From Myxococcales bacterium (GTDB lineage: Bacteria; Myxococcota_A; Bradymonadia; UBA4248), in the NCBI GenBank assembly GCA_004554395.1, contig SFMP01000002.1:1-13143 (forward strand): 13,143 nucleotides of DNA, in the 5' to 3' direction. Position numbers and translations under genes: made by a program. Each line of letters starts with the position of its first letter. The first letter of the stretch is position 1. The notes beneath the pieces are model-generated. The model did not search any database. It was not told the DNA's origin and saw only the letters and a program-made list of their open reading frames with translations. Of the stretch, positions 12,978 to 13,143 are shown piece by piece.

Positions 12978-13143
12978 CGCCGCCTATGCCTGCGGCATAC
13001 GGTGCCGGCTACGGCTATGTGCTCACTGCGTTGCGCGCATACGCCTCCGCTACATGAACGCCGCCTATGCCTGCGGCATACGGCGCCGGCTACGGCTATG
13101 TGCTCACTGCGTTGCGCGCATACGCCTCCGCTACATGAACGCC
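12978..13143. repeat. 81-bp tandem element array running off the window edge
   Basis: Two full copies at 12978-13058 and 13059-13139 differ at one base (13003 T versus 13084 C), and a third begins at 13140. Each has a hairpin CGCC-TATGCC-TGC-GGCATA-C-GGYG, then a second stem-loop (TATGTGC pairing GCGCATA by one wobble). The 31-nt cores at 13015-13045 and 13096-13126 are exact reverse complements of 3426-3456. Confidence 0.95.

Overview
The window looks like an accessory stretch of chromosome from a Gram-negative, deltaproteobacterial-type bacterium, most likely Myxococcota or a Bradymonas-like relative. The clues are lipoprotein signal peptides, two different metzincin-type metalloproteases, a carboxypeptidase-regulatory-repeat protein, and a secreted protease ending in a short hydrophobic segment plus Arg cluster like a degenerate MYXO-CTERM tail. 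This assignment is inference; there is no rRNA or other marker gene. I found no rRNA, tRNA, transposase or CRISPR array.

Layout. Positions 8-2212 (-) encode a membrane-anchored, exported protein with about six carboxypeptidase-regulatory-like beta-sandwich repeats and a Pro/Trp-rich repeat tail. Divergent from it, 2437-3312 (+) encodes an unrecognised protein with a possible degenerate receiver-like N-terminus. A structured intergenic repeat array follows (3328-3510). A promoter (3560-3588) then leads into a small zinc D,D-/L,D-peptidase-like gene (3626-4255, +), whose last codons and terminator hairpin are tandemly triplicated at 4234-4472. The third hairpin is a strong bidirectional terminator shared with the convergent 1545-residue lipoprotein metalloprotease (4497-9134, -).

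Positions 9135-9952 hold no convincing gene but contain palindromes, an AT-rich stretch, degenerate tandem repeats and two large hairpins. Next is a lipoprotein with a GspC-like PDZ domain (9953-10639, -). The 528-bp spacer after it is a patchwork of short direct repeats that runs up to the next start codon. That start opens a two-gene unit: a secreted beta-rich protein with an Asp-rich repeat tail (11168-12037, +), and, 9 bp later, a secreted matrixin-type protease (12047-12964, +). The window ends inside a tandem array of an 81-bp element (12978 to the edge).

Themes. Nearly every product is predicted to be exported or surface-attached, and three of the exported proteins carry in-frame tandem repeats. 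The two-gene unit at the right probably makes a protease and a partner protein. The most unusual feature is the intergenic repeat family: the arrays at 3.4 kb and 13.0 kb lie in opposite orientation, share an exact 31-nt core, and share a neighbouring hairpin whose outer stem has a different sequence in each array but is still base-paired. That pattern suggests selection on structure.
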